The notes under the pieces are model-generated. The model was not told the DNA's origin, did not search any database, and saw only the letters and a program-made list of their open reading frames with translations. DNA of 64,000 nt from Pseudohalocynthiibacter aestuariivivens (GTDB lineage Bacteria; Pseudomonadota; Alphaproteobacteria; Rhodobacterales; Rhodobacteraceae): assembly GCF_011040495.1 (NCBI RefSeq), contig NZ_CP049037.1, positions 310,001 to 374,000 on the forward strand, read 5' to 3'. Each line of letters begins with the position of its first letter. Positions within the stretch are counted from its first letter, which is position 1. Below, piece after piece: positions 19,181-28,900 of this stretch. The translations under genes were made by a program, and so were the position numbers.

Positions 19181-19798
19181 TCAGGCCGCAAGCCCAAAGC
19201 CTCGCAGTCCATCAAGAACAAACTGTACCGCGAGCGCCGCCAGCAGCATACCGAGAACACGGGTGACGACGTTGATGCCGGTTTTCCCCAGTGCTCGCTC
19301 CAGCAGCCCCGCGCTCAGGAAGGAAATGAAAACAAGCGCCAATACGACGAACATGATGCCCAAAACCCATGAAAGGCCGGTAATGCCCTCCTGCTGGCCC
19401 GTCAACAGAATGACAGTTGCGATCGCACCGGGGCCCGCAATCAGCGGAATCGCCAGAGGAAAGATGGATGGATCATCATGGTCGTCATTGTCGACTTGAT
19501 CCTCGCGTCGCTTGGTGCGCCGCTCAAACAACATGTCGAGCGCAGTCAGAAATAACAGGATACCGCCAGCGATCCGGAAGGCAGGCATCGAAATACCGAT
19601 AAACCCCAATACGGCCTCGCCAAACGCGGCAAAGACACACAGCAACAGCGCGCTGGTGACACAGGCACGGATTGCGATCCGGCGGCGGCGCGCCTGATCC
19701 ATCCCTCGTGTCATGGCTAGAAAGAGCGGCGCCAGCGCGATAGGGTCCATCACGATGAGAAGGGTCACGAATGTGGTGATGAATGCGGCGCTGTCCAT
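19181..19798 (-). CDS. MarC-family integral membrane protein
   Basis: 205 residues, about six hydrophobic helices. The conserved start FVTLLIVMDPIALAPLFLAMT and the GGILLFLTALDMLF and PLAIPLIAGPGAIATVILL segments are typical of MarC/UPF0056. Despite the name the family has no proven role in multidrug resistance. It follows no obvious operon partner. Confidence 0.92.
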   Translation of the reverse strand: MDSAAFITTFVTLLIVMDPIALAPLFLAMTRGMDQARRRRIAIRACVTSALLLCVFAAFGEAVLGFIGISMPAFRIAGGILLFLTALDMLFERRTKRREDQVDNDDHDDPSIFPLAIPLIAGPGAIATVILLTGQQEGITGLSWVLGIMFVVLALVFISFLSAGLLERALGKTGINVVTRVLGMLLAALAVQFVLDGLRGFGLAA

Positions 19799-19846
19799 GG
19801 CGTCTCAATGCGGTCAGCGCCGATGTTTGTCAACTGTTGGGGTATG

Positions 19847-21691
19847 TCAGGCTTGAGCTTTCTCCAGCTTTTCCAGCGCCTTCATCCACATCCCTTCTGC
19901 CCGCTCCAACCCGTCCATCACTTCCGAGTATTTACGCTGCCAGACGGCGGCCTCATCCGCTTTGCCCTCGTCATACATCGCCGGGTCGGCCAGTTTCTTG
20001 GCAAGCTTGTCACGCATGTCGTTCAGTTTAACGACGCGCTCTTCGCATTTCTTGACGTCTTGGCGCAGCGACACGATGGCGTCGCGTGAAGGGCGCTTTG
20101 GCTTGTTGTTTTTTGGTTTTTGCACGGGTTTGTCCGTGGCCAGCAGCAATGTGCGATAGCTTTCGAGATCACCCTCAAAGGGGGCAACGCGTCCCCCTTT
20201 GACCAACCACAGGCGGTCCGCAACGAGGCTGAGCAAGTGCATGTCGTGGCTGACCAGAATGACCGCACCCGAATAGGCGGTCAGAGCTTCGACCAGCGCC
20301 TCACGCGATTCAATGTCCAGATGGTTCGTCGGTTCGTCGAGGATCAGCATATGCGGCGCGTCGATGGTCGCCAGCATCAGCGAGAGGCGAGCCTTTTGGC
20401 CACCTGACAGCTTGCCAACAAGTGTTTCGGCCTGTTCCGCCCCGATGCCAAAGCCACCCAGTCGCGCACGCAGGCGCGACGGCGTCTCGCCCGGACGCAG
20501 ACGCCGGATATGATCGACAGGCGTTTCATCGACGTGCAACTCTTCGACCTGATGCTGTGCAAAATAGCCGACGCGTAGCTTGGAGGCGGTTGTCATACTT
20601 CCGCCCAGCACATCCAGTTTGCCTGCCAACATTTTAGAAAGAGTAGATTTTCCCTCGCCATTCTTGCCCAGAAGGGCGATCCGATCATCTTGGTCGATCC
20701 GCAGGTTCAATCGCGAAAGAATGGCTTTGCCGTCATACCCGACAGAGACATCTTCCAACGCCACGATTGGGGGTGACAGTTCCTCGGGTGACGGAAAGGT
20801 GAATTTTTTGAGCGCCGCTTCTTGAGGGGTGGTGATCGGGGTCATCTTCTCGATCATCTTAAGACGCGATTGCGCTTGTACAGCCTTGGACGCCTTGGCG
20901 CGGAAACGATCCACAAAGCTTTGCAAATGGGCGCGGCGCGCGTCCTGTTTCTTGGCCTCGGATTCGGCGGCGGCCAGTCGCGCTGCCCGCGTGCGCGCGA
21001 AGGTATCGTATCCCCCTTGATACAGCGTCAGTTTACGGTCTTCCAAGTGCAGGATGGACCCGACGGCCCGGTTCAGCAATCCTCGGTCATGGCTGACGAT
21101 CAGCACAGTGTGCGGATAGCGCGCCAGATAAGTTTCCAGCCACAACGCACCTTCGAGGTCGAGATAGTTGGTCGGTTCGTCGAGTAACAGCAAATCAGGT
21201 TGTGCAAAGAGCACTGCCGCCAGCGCGACGCGCATCCGCCAACCACCAGAATATGCCGAGCAGGGTTGCCGTTGATCGTGATCGGAAAAACCTAACCCCT
21301 TGAGGATCGAGGCGGCGCGCGCTTCGGCACCCCAAGCGTCGATATCGGTCAGACGCGTCTGTATCTCAGCGATCCGCGTCGGATCCGTTGCGGTGCCAGC
21401 CTCGGCCAGCAGTGCGGCGCGCTCAACATCGGCGGCCAGCACCGTGTCGATCAGGGACACGTGATTGCCGGGTACTTCTTGGGCGACACCGCCGATGCGG
21501 GCACGGCTGGGCAGAGTGATGCTGCCGCTCTCCAGCGCCAGTTCGCCCCGGATCAGACGAAACAGTGTGGTTTTGCCCGTTCCATTACGGCCAACGATGC
21601 CGACCTTGTGCCCCTCGGGGATCGTGGTCGAAGCGTTCTCGATCAGCGGGCGGCCCGCGACGGCGTAAGATATGTCAGTGATGCGTAACAT
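19847..21691 (-). CDS. ABC-F family ATPase (Uup/YheS-like)
   Basis: 614 residues with two ATPase cassettes and no membrane part. Cassette 1: Walker A GRNGTGKT, signature YSGGW, Walker B LLLLDEPTNYLD. A charged linker (about 240-285) follows. Cassette 2: GKNGEGKS, signature LSGGQK, Walker B LILDEPTNHLD. A Lys-rich C-terminal coiled coil (about 545-610) resembles the DNA/RNA-binding tail of Uup and YheS. ABC-F proteins act on ribosomes as translation factors. The exact subfamily is not certain. Confidence 0.93.
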   Translation of the reverse strand: MLRITDISYAVAGRPLIENASTTIPEGHKVGIVGRNGTGKTTLFRLIRGELALESGSITLPSRARIGGVAQEVPGNHVSLIDTVLAADVERAALLAEAGTATDPTRIAEIQTRLTDIDAWGAEARAASILKGLGFSDHDQRQPCSAYSGGWRMRVALAAVLFAQPDLLLLDEPTNYLDLEGALWLETYLARYPHTVLIVSHDRGLLNRAVGSILHLEDRKLTLYQGGYDTFARTRAARLAAAESEAKKQDARRAHLQSFVDRFRAKASKAVQAQSRLKMIEKMTPITTPQEAALKKFTFPSPEELSPPIVALEDVSVGYDGKAILSRLNLRIDQDDRIALLGKNGEGKSTLSKMLAGKLDVLGGSMTTASKLRVGYFAQHQVEELHVDETPVDHIRRLRPGETPSRLRARLGGFGIGAEQAETLVGKLSGGQKARLSLMLATIDAPHMLILDEPTNHLDIESREALVEALTAYSGAVILVSHDMHLLSLVADRLWLVKGGRVAPFEGDLESYRTLLLATDKPVQKPKNNKPKRPSRDAIVSLRQDVKKCEERVVKLNDMRDKLAKKLADPAMYDEGKADEAAVWQRKYSEVMDGLERAEGMWMKALEKLEKAQA

Positions 21692-21734
21692 GGGGCCGAG
21701 CGATGGCGAACCGCTCGGCCGTTGTCAATGCCGG

Positions 21735-22022
21735 TTAGTCGGTCAGCAGTGCGGTCATGCCCTCGGCCGAGAATGAGGTCACACTTACCAGCGGGTTATC
21801 GCCCTGCGTGCTGAATGCGAACACGTGGATTTCCTCATGCTGAAGTGTGGCGCGGCAAAACACGTCGTCCTCGGCCAATAGCTCGGGGCAGGTTTCAAGG
21901 TCCATATGGGGTATGGCGGCCTCAAACTGCTCGTAGCGTAGCGGCGCGGGAATTACATCAGCCCAAAGTGGCGCAGCAGCAGTCATCAGAATGGTGGTGG
22001 CACAAAGGATAGTCAGCTTCAT
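21735..22022 (-). CDS. small secreted protein of unknown function
   Basis: 95 residues. A signal peptide (ILCATTILMTAAAPLWA) is followed by a short acidic mature part with two cysteines (ETCPELL and DVFCRAT) that could form a disulfide. AGGA lies about 11 bases before the ATG. I do not recognise the family. It is transcribed away from ndk. Confidence 0.75.
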   Translation of the reverse strand: MKLTILCATTILMTAAAPLWADVIPAPLRYEQFEAAIPHMDLETCPELLAEDDVFCRATLQHEEIHVFAFSTQGDNPLVSVTSFSAEGMTALLTD

Positions 22023-22200
22023 TGGCGAATTGTCCTTGGTTGAGTGAATTGCTTCGCATCTTTATTCTGACAAAAAAAGTCAGAAATAAAACCCTGCAAA
22101 TCACGTCACGTTGTCGCACCCCGAATAGGACTTTATTCCGTGCTATGCGCATGTTAATGCCAGCGCCAGATTCACACTTATTTCCTGAAAAGAGGCCGAC

Positions 22201-22623
22201 ATGGCAACCGAACGTACGCTGAGCATCATCAAACCCGACGCAACCAAACGTAACCTGACAGGCAAAATCAATGCCAAGTTCGAGGATGCAGGTCTGCGAA
22301 TCGTCGCGCAAAAACGGATTCACCTGACTCCGGCACAGGCTGGCGTGTTCTATGCCGTTCATGCCGAACGTCCGTTCTACGGCGAGTTGTGCGAATTCAT
22401 GGCGTCCGAGCCGGTCGTCGTGCAGGTGCTGGAAGGTGAGGGCGCCATCGCGAAGAACCGCGAAGTTATGGGTGCCACGAACCCCGCCGACGCGGCTGCC
22501 GGTACGATCCGCGCGGAATTCGCTGAAAGCGTTGGCGAAAATTCGGTTCACGGCTCTGATGCACCTGAAACGGCGGCTGTCGAAATCGCCTACTTCTTCT
22601 CGGGTCTCGAACTGGTCGGCTGA
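22201..22623 (+). CDS. ndk: nucleoside diphosphate kinase
   Basis: 140 residues. [16 protein letters not shown] is the family start, and the catalytic His lies in [16 protein letters not shown]. It transfers gamma-phosphate from ATP to other NDPs through a phosphohistidine. A strong terminator follows 42 bases after the stop, so it is probably monocistronic. Confidence 0.98.
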   Translation: MATERTLSIIKPDATKRNLTGKINAKFEDAGLRIVAQKRIHLTPAQAGVFYAVHAERPFYGELCEFMASEPVVVQVLEGEGAIAKNREVMGATNPADAAAGTIRAEFAESVGENSVHGSDAPETAAVEIAYFFSGLELVG

Positions 22624-22664
22624 TCGACCTAATACATCTATTTGCGGCGTTGAAAACGCAGCAT

Positions 22665-22692
22665 AAGGCAGCCCTAAGGGGCTGCCTTTTTA
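22665..22692 (+). terminator. intrinsic terminator of ndk
   Basis: AAGGCAGCCC pairs with GGGCTGCCTT around a TAAG loop, and the stem runs into a T tract. It may also serve the convergent Pmp3-type gene on the other strand, because the stem starts with AA. Confidence 0.93.
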
Positions 22693-22707
22693 CATTGGTA
22701 ATCTGGT

Positions 22708-22881
22708 TTAAGCGCGGGCCGGGTCGCGGCTGGAAATAATCCACACAGCATGAACGATGCCGGGGATGTAGCCCAACAGCGTCAGAAGGACATTAAGCCA
22801 GAAATGCTTGCCCAGTCCTTCCTGAAAAAATACACCGAGTGGCGGTAGGATGACTGCGAGGATGATGCGTACTAGGTCCAT
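22708..22881 (-). CDS. YqaE/Pmp3-family small membrane protein
   Basis: 57 residues with two hydrophobic helices and the family sequence LPPLGVFFQEGLGKHFWLN followed by LLGYIPGIVHAVWII. Pmp3/YqaE peptides are stress-related plasma-membrane proteins of unclear mechanism. The ATG at 22881 has GGGAAG seven bases upstream; a longer frame to 22950 has no support. Confidence 0.9.
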   Translation of the reverse strand: MDLVRIILAVILPPLGVFFQEGLGKHFWLNVLLTLLGYIPGIVHAVWIISSRDPARA

Positions 22882-23013
22882 TTTTGGGCTTCCCTTGTGT
22901 GCGTTCCGTTGAAGTGAAAACGCGGGCAACCCAAAGAATGTTCCGATCATCCTCCTACGCTGAAGGATAGGGACGCAGGCACGTCGCCTGCGGCGCGTAC
23001 CGCTGTGCTGCCG

Positions 23014-23118
23014 TCAAATGCTAGCAAAATCCGTGAAAATGCGTCGCGGAACCGGCTGTGGCTTGGGCGCGGACTTGTCTACTGGGCCGCGTGGCGGCTT
23101 GGGGGTCTCGTTGGGCAT
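23014..23118 (-). CDS. 34-residue proline/lysine-rich ORF
   Basis: A short frame starting MPNETPKPPRGPVDK and ending FTDFASI, with GAGGAG about nine bases before the ATG. It has no known domain. The good ribosome site and the otherwise gene-free surroundings make it a candidate small protein, but chance cannot be ruled out. Confidence 0.4.
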   Translation of the reverse strand: MPNETPKPPRGPVDKSAPKPQPVPRRIFTDFASI

Positions 23119-23142
23119 CTGCTCTGCTCCTCAGAAAGGAAA

Positions 23143-23173
23143 GCCAGCCGGTTCACGCCGACTGGCGCTTTTT
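23143..23173 (+). terminator. terminator-like hairpin with T run, no gene upstream on its strand
   Basis: GCCAG-C-CGG pairs with CCG-A-CTGGC around TTCACG, followed by GCTTTTTT. It points rightward, but the only small ORF nearby runs leftward from 23118. It could end a small RNA on the plus strand, or be read-through protection after ndk. Confidence 0.6.
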
Positions 23174-23513
23174 TATTGAAATGAAGGTTGCACGGGTTCT
23201 GGGCAGGGGTTGGGAAGAATTATGGTAAGTTTTTGCCGCCCAGATTCTGCGTGCGTTTGACCTTGGCTATGAAGCCGGGATTCTCTTTTGCCGCTAGAGG
23301 CGTCTTCGAGCCGTCCGTTGCAGGATATCCAGTGCTCCGTCATGTTCCGACGATATCACTGTCGGACAGGCACTCAGGCAACGGTATAGTGACGAGGGCG
23401 ATTACGCCGTCAAATCGTGTCATCTGCGCTGTGCGCATGAGATGCTCCGGTACGTTATTCTGCGGCGCGGCAAGAGCGGCCGCCGCGCCGATTAGTCCGA
23501 TATACGAGCCGCG
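23174..23513. other. 340-base stretch without a supported gene
   Basis: A plus-strand frame from 23188 runs antisense into mtkB and has no domain-like sequence. Nothing else is visible beyond the 3' flank of mtkB. Confidence 0.5.
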
Positions 23514-24395
23514 TCAAGCGAGCATTTTCTCGACGACTTCGCCAAAGGCGGATGGGGTCGGAACGATGGTCACACCACAGTCTTTCAATATCTCCACCTT
23601 TTCTTGGGCGGATTCCCCGAAGGCCGAAACAATCGCCCCGGCGTGACCCATACGGCGGCCCTTTGGTGCCGAAAGCCCGGCGATGTATGCGGCCACGGGT
23701 TTGGTCATGTGGTCACGAATATACGCCGCCGCCTCGGCCTCTTGCGGGCCTCCAATTTCGCCAACCATCACAACGAGGTCTGTATCGGGATCGTTTTCGA
23801 ACAACTCCAGTATATCGCGAAAACTGGATCCATTGATCGGGTCGCCGCCGATTCCGATAGAAGAACTGACACCGATCCCGCGCGCCTTCATTTGGCTGGC
23901 GGCCTCGTATCCAAGTGTGCCTGATCTGCCAACGATGCCGACGCGACCGGGCAGGTAGATATGTGGTGGCATCAGGCCGGCGAACGCCTGATCTGGGGTA
24001 ATGATGCCAGCGCAGTTGGGACCGATCAACCGCATGCGGCGCTCGGACTTGTAACGGCGCATATATCGCTTCACGCGGATCATATCCTGTGTCGGGATGC
24101 CGTCCGCGATACACACGCAGGTGCGGATGCCGCCGTCGGCTGCTTCCATGATCGAGTCGGCGGCAAAGGGCGGGGGGACGAAACAGATTGCCAGATCCGC
24201 GCCGGTTTCGGCCACTGCGCCTTTGACTGTGTTGAAAACAGGTAGACCGTTATGCGTGGTACCGCCCTTGCCGGGGGTGACGCCGCCGACCACATTGGTG
24301 CCATAGGCGCGCATCTCTTCGGCGTGAAAGCTGCCGATGCGCCCCGTCAGGCCAGTAACCAGCACGCGTGTGTTGTTGTCGATCAGAATAGCCAT
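23514..24395 (-). CDS. mtkB: malate-CoA ligase, alpha subunit (succinyl-CoA ligase alpha family)
   Basis: 293 residues from the ATG at 24395, which overlaps the mtkA stop (TGATG). CoA-binding Rossmann domain at the start (VLVTGLTGRIGSFHAEEM); ligase domain with the phospho-histidine region GRRMGHAGAIVSAFG. By sequence alone it is a SucD-type protein. The order mclA-mtkA-mtkB on one strand makes malate-CoA ligase of the serine cycle the better call: malate + CoA + ATP to malyl-CoA. Succinyl-CoA synthetase remains the alternative. Confidence 0.82.
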   Translation of the reverse strand: MAILIDNNTRVLVTGLTGRIGSFHAEEMRAYGTNVVGGVTPGKGGTTHNGLPVFNTVKGAVAETGADLAICFVPPPFAADSIMEAADGGIRTCVCIADGIPTQDMIRVKRYMRRYKSERRMRLIGPNCAGIITPDQAFAGLMPPHIYLPGRVGIVGRSGTLGYEAASQMKARGIGVSSSIGIGGDPINGSSFRDILELFENDPDTDLVVMVGEIGGPQEAEAAAYIRDHMTKPVAAYIAGLSAPKGRRMGHAGAIVSAFGESAQEKVEILKDCGVTIVPTPSAFGEVVEKMLA

Positions 24396-25585
24396 CAGAC
24401 GGCCTCCCCATTTTGACTGCGGCCCGATTTCCATGCACCGACGACCTTTTCCGCCGCCGCTGCCAATGTGTCGGCTGTTGTGATGTCCAGCCCGCTGTCG
24501 TTGATCAGCGCGCGACCTTCTTCGACATTTGTGCCCGACAGACGCACCACGAGCGGGATCGACAGGTCCAGTTCCTGAACGGCCCGTATCACGCCCTCGG
24601 CGATCCAGTCGCATCGGTTGATACCGGCGAAAATGTTGACGAGGATCGCCTCGACATTCGGATCATTCAACACGGCCTTGAACGACATCAAGACACGGTC
24701 AGGTGATGCGCCTCCGCCCACATCAAGAAAGTTGGCAGGTTCGCCGCCGGCCATCTTGATCATGTCTAGGGTCGCCATGGCGAGGCCCGCACCGTTGACG
24801 ATACAGCCGATTTCGCCCTCCAGTCCGATGTAGTTCAGCCCGCGATCCTCGGCATATGTTTCGCGTGCATCTTCCTGGCTCTTGTCCCGAAACTCAGAGA
24901 TCTCGGGTCGACGAAAAAGCGCGTTGTCATCAAAGCTGAGCTTGGCATCCAAGGCGACAATTTCTCCTGCGCTGGTCACCACAAGAGGGTTCACTTCGAC
25001 CATGCTTGCGTCCATCTCTTCCATCAATCTGTAGCAACCGATGATCGTCTTGGTCGCTTGCGCGATGAGCGCGGGATCCAAATCCAACTGAAATGCGATC
25101 TCTCGCGCCTGAAAGGCCTGCATTCCCACGGCAGGATCCACAACCGAGCGGATTATGCTGTCCGGTTCACTCTCTGAGATATCCTCGATCTCCATGCCGC
25201 CTTGGGCAGACGCAACGACGACCACGCGCTCTTCTGTACGGTCCATGACGAACGCGAGGTAGATCTCCTGCGCAATGTCGGTTGCCTCTTCGATATACAG
25301 GCGGCTGACCAGTTTGCCCGCCGGGCCGGTCTGGTGTGTGACGAGCTTGCGGCCCAGCATCCAGCTGGCGGCATCGGCGATCTCGTCATCTGTAGAACAG
25401 ATGCGCACGCCGCCCGCCTTGCCGCGTGCACCAGAGTGGATCTGGGCCTTGACGACGCATTTTCCACCTGACAGCTCGTGGCTGCGATAAACCGCCTGTT
25501 CAGGACTGTAGGCGATGCCGCCGCGCGGTACGTTCACGCCGAACCGTTTCAGCAGTTCCTTGGCTTGATACTCGTGAATATCCAT
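24395..25585 (-). CDS. mtkA: malate-CoA ligase, beta subunit (succinyl-CoA ligase beta family)
   Basis: 396 residues. [17 protein letters not shown] is the usual start of SucC/MtkA proteins; an ATP-grasp domain follows ([17 protein letters not shown]), then the CoA-ligase domain with [13 protein letters not shown] and [15 protein letters not shown] lies seven bases before the ATG at 25585, so the open frame further upstream is not used. It lies 14 bases after mclA and overlaps mtkB. The substrate (malate versus succinate) is inferred from this context. Confidence 0.82.
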   Translation of the reverse strand: MDIHEYQAKELLKRFGVNVPRGGIAYSPEQAVYRSHELSGGKCVVKAQIHSGARGKAGGVRICSTDDEIADAASWMLGRKLVTHQTGPAGKLVSRLYIEEATDIAQEIYLAFVMDRTEERVVVVASAQGGMEIEDISESEPDSIIRSVVDPAVGMQAFQAREIAFQLDLDPALIAQATKTIIGCYRLMEEMDASMVEVNPLVVTSAGEIVALDAKLSFDDNALFRRPEISEFRDKSQEDARETYAEDRGLNYIGLEGEIGCIVNGAGLAMATLDMIKMAGGEPANFLDVGGGASPDRVLMSFKAVLNDPNVEAILVNIFAGINRCDWIAEGVIRAVQELDLSIPLVVRLSGTNVEEGRALINDSGLDITTADTLAAAAEKVVGAWKSGRSQNGEAV

Positions 25586-25599
25586 TGAAGTTCTCCTGC

Positions 25600-26544
25600 T
25601 TAGCCGTTCTTCGCTGCGATGGCGTCGGCCACCGTCAGAACGTTGTTCGCCATCCGCTCTGATGCGGCGTCGATCATCTTGCCGTCCAAGCTGGCGGCGC
25701 CTTTGCCCGCGGCTTCCGCCTTGCGCAGCTCCTCGATGACACGGCGAGCGCGGGTCACTTCGGCCTCGGGTGGAGAAAACACATTGTTGGCCATTTCGAT
25801 CTGGCTGGGGTGGATGGCCCATTTGCCTTCGATCCCCAACGCAGCGGCGCGCTTGGCCGACAGGATGTAACCATCGGGATCGCTGAAGTCGCCGAATGGT
25901 CCATCTATGGCGCGCAGACCATAGGCACGACAGGCGACAGTCATGCGGCTAAGCGCAAAATGCCACTGGTCGCCGGGGTAATCGGGGTTCAGCCCGCCAA
26001 TCACCACGGTGCGCGCCCGGTTCGAGGCGGCGTAATCTGCCACGCCAAAATGCATCGCCTCCAGTCGACCGGGGGCGGCTGCAATCGCCTCGACATTGGC
26101 CATGCCGAGTGCGGTTTCGATGAGTGCCTCTAGCCCAATCTGATGAGTGTAGCCCATGGCCTCTTCGATCTGGCTGATCATGGTTTCGACAGTGTACAGA
26201 TCACCGGGGACGCCCACCTTCGGCACCAGGATCGTATCCAGATGCTGTCCCGCCTGCTCGACGATATCCACCACGTCGCGATACATGTAATGCGTATCCA
26301 ATCCATTGATGCGGATCGACATGGTTTTGCCCTTGGCCTTCCAGTCGATGTCATTCAGTGCCTCGATGATGTTTTTGCGTGCCTGCACCTTTTCCGGCGG
26401 TGCCACGGCATCCTCTAGGTCGAGAAAGATGTAATCCACATCGCTCTCGGCGGCTTTTTCGATCATCGACGGGTTTGAGCCCGGCACAGCCAGTTCAGAG
26501 CGTTGCAGACGTTGCTTTTTAAGCGGGTGCAGGGTGTAGCTCAT
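25600..26544 (-). CDS. mclA: malyl-CoA lyase (HpcH/HpaI/CitE family)
   Basis: 314 residues. The start [19 protein letters not shown], the metal-site segment [28 protein letters not shown] and [11 protein letters not shown] define the CitE-like lyase family. From memory the sequence is much closer to the serine-cycle MclA of Methylobacterium than to the Mcl1 of the ethylmalonyl-CoA pathway. It splits malyl-CoA into glyoxylate and acetyl-CoA. AAGGATG precedes the ATG. First gene of the mclA-mtkA-mtkB operon; the matching ligase downstream supports the role. Confidence 0.88.
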   Translation of the reverse strand: MSYTLHPLKKQRLQRSELAVPGSNPSMIEKAAESDVDYIFLDLEDAVAPPEKVQARKNIIEALNDIDWKAKGKTMSIRINGLDTHYMYRDVVDIVEQAGQHLDTILVPKVGVPGDLYTVETMISQIEEAMGYTHQIGLEALIETALGMANVEAIAAAPGRLEAMHFGVADYAASNRARTVVIGGLNPDYPGDQWHFALSRMTVACRAYGLRAIDGPFGDFSDPDGYILSAKRAAALGIEGKWAIHPSQIEMANNVFSPPEAEVTRARRVIEELRKAEAAGKGAASLDGKMIDAASERMANNVLTVADAIAAKNG

Positions 26545-26689
26545 GTGTCGTCATCCTTCTTTGCTTGGCCAACTCGCGATTGCGTGGCGAGCGGAGGCTA
26601 TTCACGGAAGAAAGCTAACCGGTTCGGGTCTGAGGAATACTTTCGCATGGGTAGCATTGGCTGCTGCGCGTAGGAGAGGTGGGCCGAAC

Positions 26690-26708
26690 GGGTAGGGCGT
26701 CCCTACCC
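26690..26708. promoter_or_regulatory. perfect inverted repeat GGGTAGGG-CGT-CCCTACCC
   Basis: An 8-bp perfect palindrome with a 3-base spacer, about 150 bases upstream of the mclA start. No T run follows, so an operator is more likely than a terminator. Confidence 0.45.
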
Positions 26709-26725
26709 AAACGTGCCTTAGGGGA

Positions 26726-26745
26726 TGCATTTGCACACAAATGCA
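26726..26745. promoter_or_regulatory. perfect inverted repeat TGCATTTG-CACA-CAAATGCA
   Basis: An 8-bp perfect palindrome with a 4-base spacer, about 180-200 bases upstream of mclA and 17 bases from the other palindrome. It has the size and symmetry of a dimeric regulator site. Confidence 0.5.
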
Positions 26746-26896
26746 GGAATTCAGGTTGCAGCACGTCGGTCGTTTGCAGCGCGAAATCGGCTTGCCTACA
26801 CGTTCGCAGAGGCTGGCGAGTTGCGTGAGCCAGAATTTGAGAGACCTCAGTCAGTGGTGACGCGCCGAGACAATTCCGTGCAACCATCCGAACTAA

Positions 26897-27685
<789 letters not shown>

Positions 27686-27769
27686 CATCCTTGTAGGGCC
27701 TGCGTGCGAAACCTGCAAATCTGGTCTGCTAGTGGCGCAGAGTGCAGTCAATCGCGACGAATCTGGCTT

Positions 27770-28798
27770 TTAGTCCAATTCGGTCTCCACCACCCGAACG
27801 CAGGTGCCGACTTCTAGGTGATCCACCTTGATTTCACCTCCGGCGGTGGTCGCAAAGCTGGTCATCAGCGTCTTGCCCAGACCAGAGCCAGCGGCAGCCG
27901 CTTCGGATGCATCGTCGTAACCACAGCCGTCATCGCAGATTGCCAGAACCCAGGGTGCGTTTGGCTGCTCGTGGTAGCTGACAGTAATGACGCCAGCCTG
28001 TCCTGCTGGAAACGCGTGCCTTGCCGCGTTTGTGACCAGTTCATTCACGATCAGCCCAAAGGCGACGGCACGGTCACGCGGGATTTCGACCGGATCACAC
28101 GCAAGGTCGATGCGCACGGGGCGGGTCGCAAACAGGCCGCTTTGCAGATGCGCAAGCAAAGCCTCGAGATAGGGGCGAAGCGACAGTTTGTCGGAGTATC
28201 GCGATGACGTGTAAATCGTTTCGTGAATGGCTGCAAAGCTCTGAACTCGCGCTGCCGCAGAGCTGAGCGCCTGTTTCACGTCTTCGGAACCACTGCGCCG
28301 TTGTTGCATCGACAGCAATGAAGAGACCATTGCAAAATTGTTCTTGGTGCGGTGTTCAAGCTCGATCATCAGCAATTCGCGATTGTGCAACTCCGCATCG
28401 CGTTCTGCCGCTGCAAAGCGGACGGCGGCACGGAACACTTCTGCGAAAAAGAGGATCACCAGAGCGGCAGATCCGTTCACGATGGTACGTGCCAGATCCT
28501 GTGGGTTTTCGAACGCAAACGAATTTTCGAACGGGAGAACGAAATACCAAGCGTGCAGAAATGCCAGCGCGAAGGTCACAAGCCCCGCTTGCCATCGCCC
28601 ATAAAGGGTAGAGATCATTATCGCTGGGTAGATGATCGAAAACGGACCCGCGCCGTTTGAAAACAGATCGATAAATTCACGCGTCAGCCAAGCGACGGCA
28701 AAGCAGGCCACACCAAATGCGATCTGTACAGGAAAGCGGGGCCATCGGCTGGGAAGGTCCTCGAAAAAGTCGAGCTCGCCCAATCGTTGTCTATACAC
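27770..28798 (-). CDS. HWE/HisKA_2-type sensor histidine kinase with DUF4118-like membrane domain
   Basis: 342 residues. Hydrophobic helices at about 22-125 resemble the DUF4118 (KdpD-like) membrane sensor. The dimerisation/phosphorylation helix contains IELEHRTKNNFAMVSSLL with H149, and the ATPase domain shows the N box IVNELVTNAARHAF, DDGCGYDD and GSGLGKTLM. Such kinases often act in blue-light or general-stress signalling. No receiver gene is adjacent in the same operon; the neighbouring LuxR-type protein lacks the Asp. Confidence 0.9.
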   Translation of the reverse strand: MYRQRLGELDFFEDLPSRWPRFPVQIAFGVACFAVAWLTREFIDLFSNGAGPFSIIYPAIMISTLYGRWQAGLVTFALAFLHAWYFVLPFENSFAFENPQDLARTIVNGSAALVILFFAEVFRAAVRFAAAERDAELHNRELLMIELEHRTKNNFAMVSSLLSMQQRRSGSEDVKQALSSAAARVQSFAAIHETIYTSSRYSDKLSLRPYLEALLAHLQSGLFATRPVRIDLACDPVEIPRDRAVAFGLIVNELVTNAARHAFPAGQAGVITVSYHEQPNAPWVLAICDDGCGYDDASEAAAAGSGLGKTLMTSFATTAGGEIKVDHLEVGTCVRVVETELD

Positions 28799-28900
28799 GG
28801 CGCTGCCCTGTCCAAGATTTAACTATCGTAAGCAAATACTCGGTAGTCGAATTGTTGACAACAAAAACTCAGCGTAAGGGCCGTACGCGATGTGGATTGG

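Noticed and set aside
23188..23646. 152-codon plus-strand frame
   Set aside because: Its second half is antisense to mtkB and the first half has no protein-like conservation signals.
25600..26544. Citrate lyase beta subunit
   Set aside because: CitE relatives share the fold, but the neighbouring CoA ligase genes and the MclA-like sequence fit malyl-CoA lyase; no citrate lyase alpha or gamma genes are present.
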